Both the position numbers and the translations under genes were made by a program. A stretch of 64,000 bases of DNA, taken from contig NZ_JBNAGF010000009.1 of assembly GCF_049801055.1 (NCBI RefSeq), forward strand, positions 138,215 through 202,214. The letters are read 5' to 3'. Positions 60,354 through 64,000 of the stretch are shown in pieces (the stretch's first letter is position 1; every line of letters begins with the position of its first letter). The notes beneath the pieces were generated by a model that was not told the origin of the DNA, did no database searches, and worked only from the letters and a program-made list of their open reading frames with translations. This stretch comes from JBNAGF01 sp049801055 (GTDB lineage: Bacteria > Pseudomonadota > Alphaproteobacteria > Rhodobacterales > Rhodobacteraceae).

Positions 60354-60995
60354 TTATTCTGACACCTGCCTTGTTGTGACGACGCCAGCGAAGTCGCCGA
60401 GCCATTGTCTTGACTGGACGATCTGGCCTGAGGCGTTGCTGATCCAGTAGACATTGACGAAGTTCTGATCGGTGCTGTTGCAGGTCTCGCGCATCATCCG
60501 GGTGGAGGTTGGGGTTCCCCGGATCGTCACGATCTTGTCGCCGCGGTTTTCCACCACGCATTTGTAGCTGCGCATTTCGGTCCGGTCGTTGCCGGTCAGG
60601 AAGGAGTGGAAGCGCACGGTTTCGGCTCTGTACCCGCCCAGCACCGCATCCATCGACTGCGCGATGTCCGAGGCCATCAGCCCCGCGCCAAAGCCGCGCT
60701 CGCCCACGATCATGCCCTGCCGGGTCAAAAGCGTGGCGCCATCCACCGACAGCCAGGTCCGCACCCCGTCGCGGCTGTTCTCCAACAGCATCACGCCTGC
60801 CAGCCCGCTGTCCAGAAAGCCCACCTGCAGCCGCGGCGCATCCGCATCCAGCAGCGGCTGGATGCGCGGGTCGGGCTGGGCCTTGCCGGGCTGCAGCAAT
60901 GCCTGAAGCTCGACGAAATCGTTGCTGTCATTGGCGCAGCCACTGGTCATCGCCAGCAGCGGCATCAGCAAGGCAAGGGCCAGCGTTCGTCTCAT
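60354..60995 (-). CDS. yjbF: YjbF-family lipoprotein
   Basis: 213 residues. Lipoprotein signal with lipobox MTSGC (Cys near 20). The beta-rich YjbF/GfcB domain follows (RLQVGFLDSGLAGVMLLENSRDGVRTWLS). In group 4 capsule and yjbEFGH operons the family assists polysaccharide secretion at the outer membrane. ATG overlaps the yjbH stop (ATGA). No yjbE or yjbG homolog is seen here. Confidence 0.85.
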   Translation of the reverse strand: MRRTLALALLMPLLAMTSGCANDSNDFVELQALLQPGKAQPDPRIQPLLDADAPRLQVGFLDSGLAGVMLLENSRDGVRTWLSVDGATLLTRQGMIVGERGFGAGLMASDIAQSMDAVLGGYRAETVRFHSFLTGNDRTEMRSYKCVVENRGDKIVTIRGTPTSTRMMRETCNSTDQNFVNVYWISNASGQIVQSRQWLGDFAGVVTTRQVSE

Positions 60996-63097
60996 CTGTA
61001 GAACCGCCCCCATTGTCCAACCAGCCGCCCGGCGCGCTCGTCTCTGGTGTATTCATGCAGCCGGTTGTCGACGATCAGCCGCGCCCCGCCATCGCGCAGA
61101 ACCGGCCGGATTGTCTGCTTGACCGTCGACCGCGTCGGCTTGCCGGTCAGCCACGACACCGGAACCTCGAACCGGATCCCCTTGTCGAACGATCCCTCAC
61201 CGAACTCTTCGGCACTGACATTGGTGAAGGTGGCAAAGGCGCCGACCTTGAAGCCGTTGTTGAACTCCTTGTCGAGCGTGAAGGTCGCGCCCCAATCCCC
61301 GGCAAGGTAGCGGCCCGCATCGATCTGCAGGTTATACTCGTTGCCCAGATCGTAGTACATCGAGCCGTGACCGGTCACGACGTCATAGCTCTGGAAGCCG
61401 AACAGCATGTCATAGTCACGCTTTTTGGCATAGTTGATCTCGGCCCCCAGCGCGAGGCGGCTGTCATTGGGATACCACAGCATCTCGGCCGAAACCCCGC
61501 CGAACATCTCTTCGAGATACCCGCCCGAGACCCGCGCAAACAGATCCTCACCCGGACGCCAGAGATAGGCCGCGGTCAGGCGCTGGACATACACGCTGGA
61601 CTGGTTGCGCGCGTATTCCGCCCAGTCTGATCGCACATGGGGCAGGACCGAGTCCGAGACCCGGGTGGTCTCGTCGAGATTACCGATGATCGGCACCCGC
61701 AGGGCACCGGTCAGGAACAGGCCCGGCTGCACGACATAGTCGCCCTTGAACTCGGCCCCCAACTCATAGCGCAGCGGGTTGTCCGGATCGAAGAACGACA
61801 GACGCAGGTAAGGGCCGAAGCGATACCCGGTATGTGGAAAGGCACCCGGCACCGTGCCCGGCGGCAACCCGTAAGGCTCATCCCGGATCACCGAGCGCGC
61901 CAGCGTGCGCCATGCGCCATCCACATCGTTTTCCAGCTCGTAGAGATCGCTGCGCTGGGTCTCGATGGTGTTGATCGGCACGCCGTTCTTCAGAAGCGTG
62001 ATATCAAACACCTCGATCGACGGGTCCAGCGTGTTTGCCATCGTGCGCGCGGTGCGGCCCGCCGCCTGCGCCGAGGCGGAAAAGCGGTTGTTCTCGATCT
62101 CGACAATGGCGCGGTTGCCCTCGACCCCATAGCCGGTCATCCGCAGGCCCTGCTTGTCGAGCCGCGCCCGCAGCACATCGCGGGCCGTCATGTCGCTGTC
62201 CTGGTCGGGCAGGTTCCAGCTCTCGGCGGCGACCTGGTTCTGCGGCTTCAGCGCCGGGGCCGCGCGGTCCAGCCCGCCCGGCGCCAGCGGGTTGCGCGGA
62301 TCGAAGGCATAGGAGAGCTGCAGGCCCAGCGTGTTGCCGTACATGTAAGAGGCGTTCATGTTGACGCCGTTGCGAAACTTGTAGTTGACCCCGAAGTTCA
62401 GGGGGAAATCGGCATCAAACCCGATCTTCTGCTTCTCTTCCTGATATTCGTCCGAAGAGTATTCGGCCAAAAGGGAAAGCCGGTCGTTCAGGCGATACTC
62501 CAATCCGCCAAACAAGGCGGCCGGACCGCGGAACCACTGATCATAGGCCAGTTTACCGCCTGTAGAGCCTGTTCCACGCGGCGGCCGCGTTTCGAACTTG
62601 TCATCAAACACCGCCAGCGGGTTCTTGAAACTGTTGCGTTGGCCTAGCCGGCCCCAACCCATGCCGCCGGTCACTTTCCAGCGCTCGGCAAAGGTCTTGG
62701 TCAGAACGACATATTCACTGCCATAGATCCCGGTGCCGCCGAAATCGCGAAAGCCAACGCCGATTGCCGGACCCCGGGCGGTTTCCTCGCGCAGGCGAAA
62801 GTGGATGTCGAAGCTCCGGTCATACCGGCTTTCGGCACCGCCTCGGTTGAAATCCTTGATGTAGGAATACCGAAACGAGCCATAGACCCAGGGCAGCATC
62901 TGGAACGTAATTGTCCCGCGCGCAGTGTCCTTGAAGGCGGCGCCCGTAAACGCAAGATTGGCCGTTGGCAGCACTTCTGCCGACGGCATGTCGATCAGGC
63001 CCGGCGTCCCATAGGTCGACAAATTCTGCGCGCGCACGGAATCCTCGGCCAGCAATACACAGCCGAATCCCAGTATCGCGCATGCGGCAATACGCAT
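60992..63097 (-). CDS. yjbH: YjbH-family outer-membrane polysaccharide secretion protein
   Basis: 701 residues. Sec signal peptide (cleavage near VRA-Q, residue 23). YjbH/GfcD features: STYGTPGLIDMPSAEVLPTANL opening, then many amphipathic strands, consistent with two beta-barrel domains around a periplasmic part (about 310-390). It probably forms an outer-membrane route or anchor for the exopolysaccharide. The upstream region carries tandem direct repeats likely bound by a regulator. Confidence 0.88.
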   Translation of the reverse strand: MRIAACAILGFGCVLLAEDSVRAQNLSTYGTPGLIDMPSAEVLPTANLAFTGAAFKDTARGTITFQMLPWVYGSFRYSYIKDFNRGGAESRYDRSFDIHFRLREETARGPAIGVGFRDFGGTGIYGSEYVVLTKTFAERWKVTGGMGWGRLGQRNSFKNPLAVFDDKFETRPPRGTGSTGGKLAYDQWFRGPAALFGGLEYRLNDRLSLLAEYSSDEYQEEKQKIGFDADFPLNFGVNYKFRNGVNMNASYMYGNTLGLQLSYAFDPRNPLAPGGLDRAAPALKPQNQVAAESWNLPDQDSDMTARDVLRARLDKQGLRMTGYGVEGNRAIVEIENNRFSASAQAAGRTARTMANTLDPSIEVFDITLLKNGVPINTIETQRSDLYELENDVDGAWRTLARSVIRDEPYGLPPGTVPGAFPHTGYRFGPYLRLSFFDPDNPLRYELGAEFKGDYVVQPGLFLTGALRVPIIGNLDETTRVSDSVLPHVRSDWAEYARNQSSVYVQRLTAAYLWRPGEDLFARVSGGYLEEMFGGVSAEMLWYPNDSRLALGAEINYAKKRDYDMLFGFQSYDVVTGHGSMYYDLGNEYNLQIDAGRYLAGDWGATFTLDKEFNNGFKVGAFATFTNVSAEEFGEGSFDKGIRFEVPVSWLTGKPTRSTVKQTIRPVLRDGGARLIVDNRLHEYTRDERAGRLVGQWGRFYR

Positions 63098-63137
63098 CTA
63101 AACCTGCTCACTCAACATTATCATTTTGTTTTTTAAG

Positions 63138-63175
63138 AGCTTTACCAAATTGGCCGGAAAGCTTCACAAATTGGC
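63138..63175 (-). promoter_or_regulatory. Tandem direct repeats upstream of yjbH
   Basis: AGCTTTACCAAATTGGC (63138-63154) and AGCTTCACAAATTGGC (63160-63175) share the core CAAATTGGC at 63146 and 63167, a 21-bp (two-turn) period, so both face the same side of DNA. This is typical of tandem sites for a response regulator. Located 40-80 bases before yjbH and in the divergent region with the phosphoesterase gene. Confidence 0.5.
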
Positions 63176-63250
63176 GCGGTGCGCGTATCACTTCCGGCGC
63201 AACTGCGCTAGATTTACCACAACCAGCCGTTGCCAAAACGGAGCTCGAGC

Positions 63251-63982
63251 ATGCTGAAATCATGGATTGCCAAGGGAACCGGCAATTCTCCGATCTACCC
63301 GTCCATCGCACCTGACGTGCCGTTCTACCTGATCGGTGACGTGCATGGCCGATCCGACCTGCTTGGTCGGCTGCTCAGCAAGCTTGTGCCACAGCATCCG
63401 GTGGTGCTGGTGGGGGACTACGTGGACCGGGGCGAGGAAAGTGCCGGGGTGCTGCGCCAGCTCTTTGGACGCCCAAACACCTATTGCATCAAGGGCAACC
63501 ACGAAGACATGCTGCTGTCCTTCCTCGAAAACCCGATCGAGCACGGCCCGCGCTGGCTGCGCTATGGTGGCCTACAGACGCTGGCCAGCTTTGGCATCGC
63601 CGGGCTGACCGAGACCAGCCGCGGCCCGGATCTCGAAGCGGCCCGGGACGCCCTGCGCGACGCCATGGGATCCGAGATGATCTTCTGGCTGCGCACCCTG
63701 CCGCTCACTTACGTGAACGGCAATGTCGGCGTTGTTCACGCTGCCGCAGATCCCAGGTTCGGTCTCGAAGACCAAAAACCCAAACACCTGCTCTGGGGAC
63801 ATCCCGAGTTCGGCAGAACCCCACGCCGCGACGGCATGTGGATCGCCCACGGCCACACCATCATCGATGAACCACAAGCCACACAAGGCATCATCGCCGT
63901 CGATACCGGCGCATACGCAACAGGCAAACTCACCGTCGCAGGTATCGGCAACGGAGCCGCAGAATTCCTGACGATGAAGTGA
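63251..63982 (+). CDS. Metallophosphoesterase of the PPP serine/threonine phosphatase type
   Basis: 243 residues. Motifs in order: IGDVHGRSDLL (metal ligands Asp, His), GDYVDRGEESAGVL, KGNHEDMLL, and later HAAADPR and IAHGHT. This is the PPP-family signature, also shared with bacterial diadenosine tetraphosphatases. Substrate (phosphoprotein or nucleotide) is unknown. The start is the ATG at 63251 after GGAG. Divergent from yjbH, so a role in controlling polysaccharide export, for example opposing a kinase, is possible but unproven. Confidence 0.85.
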   Translation: MLKSWIAKGTGNSPIYPSIAPDVPFYLIGDVHGRSDLLGRLLSKLVPQHPVVLVGDYVDRGEESAGVLRQLFGRPNTYCIKGNHEDMLLSFLENPIEHGPRWLRYGGLQTLASFGIAGLTETSRGPDLEAARDALRDAMGSEMIFWLRTLPLTYVNGNVGVVHAAADPRFGLEDQKPKHLLWGHPEFGRTPRRDGMWIAHGHTIIDEPQATQGIIAVDTGAYATGKLTVAGIGNGAAEFLTMK

Positions 63983-64000
63983 ACAAGTCACAGGGGCCGC

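Noticed and set aside
60509..61630. 373-residue plus-strand open frame across yjbF and yjbH
   Set aside because: Antisense shadow; Arg/Pro-rich with no domain, while the opposite strand has coupled yjbF-yjbH genes.

Overview
The window looks like a chromosomal segment of a marine alphaproteobacterium, most likely Rhodobacterales (Roseobacter group). This is inferred from the moderately high GC content, tight ATGA/TGATG gene overlaps and the gene families present: form II cox operon, FecR-cadherin type I secretion adhesin, STAS-MlaE transporter and YjbF/YjbH. No rRNA, tRNA, CRISPR array, insertion sequence or phage gene was seen.

Layout. (1) 1-6741: tail of an outer-membrane barrel; a ureohydrolase with its terminator; then a leftward cluster of DoeB-like deacylase, AqpS-like aquaporin, diaminopropionate-lyase-like PLP enzyme, M24 hydrolase and EutA-like racemase. 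A rightward ArsR regulator with an arsenite-type cysteine triad is divergent from it. (2) 6881-21422: type I secretion system (TolC, LapB-type ABC ATPase, HlyD), a convergent CHASE2 adenylate cyclase, and a 2367-residue adhesin with a FecR domain, 17 Ig/cadherin-like repeats and a vWA domain. (3) 21464-26183: 2-oxoacid:ferredoxin oxidoreductase (KorB, KorA) and a GltD-like flavoprotein with a ferredoxin tail. (4) 26398-30760: Mla/MCE lipid transporter operon; then a LysR regulator behind a nested inverted repeat. (5) 32171-35608: ECF sigma, membrane anti-sigma and a subtilisin-like protease with a very long low-complexity segment. (6) 35627-43946: two paralogous winged-helix/TolB/TPR regulators (one fused to a cyclase domain), two methyltransferases sharing a 13-bp upstream motif, a truncated globin coupled to an adenylate cyclase, and cysteine synthase. 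(7) 44261-63982: exopolysaccharide locus (phosphoglycosyl transferase, NusG/RfaH-like factor, Wza, Wzc-type tyrosine kinase, Gmd, Fcl, ManC, UDP-sugar epimerase, Nudix, YjbF, YjbH, phosphoesterase), interrupted by a coxG-S-L-M operon, an ABM protein and a possible 24-residue peptide gene.

How it works together. Much of the window concerns the cell surface: adhesin export, lipid transport, surface protease signalling and polysaccharide export. cAMP looks like a recurrent signal, with three class III cyclases that all keep the lysine typical of adenylate cyclases. The most promising candidates for undescribed biology are the ArsR-linked diamino-acid-type catabolic cluster with an aquaporin inside it, the methyltransferase/globin/cyclase regulon marked by a shared operator-like motif, and the sigma/anti-sigma/protease module. 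All start codons were chosen by reading Shine-Dalgarno sequences and overlaps. Functions are family-level calls from motifs, not from database searches.
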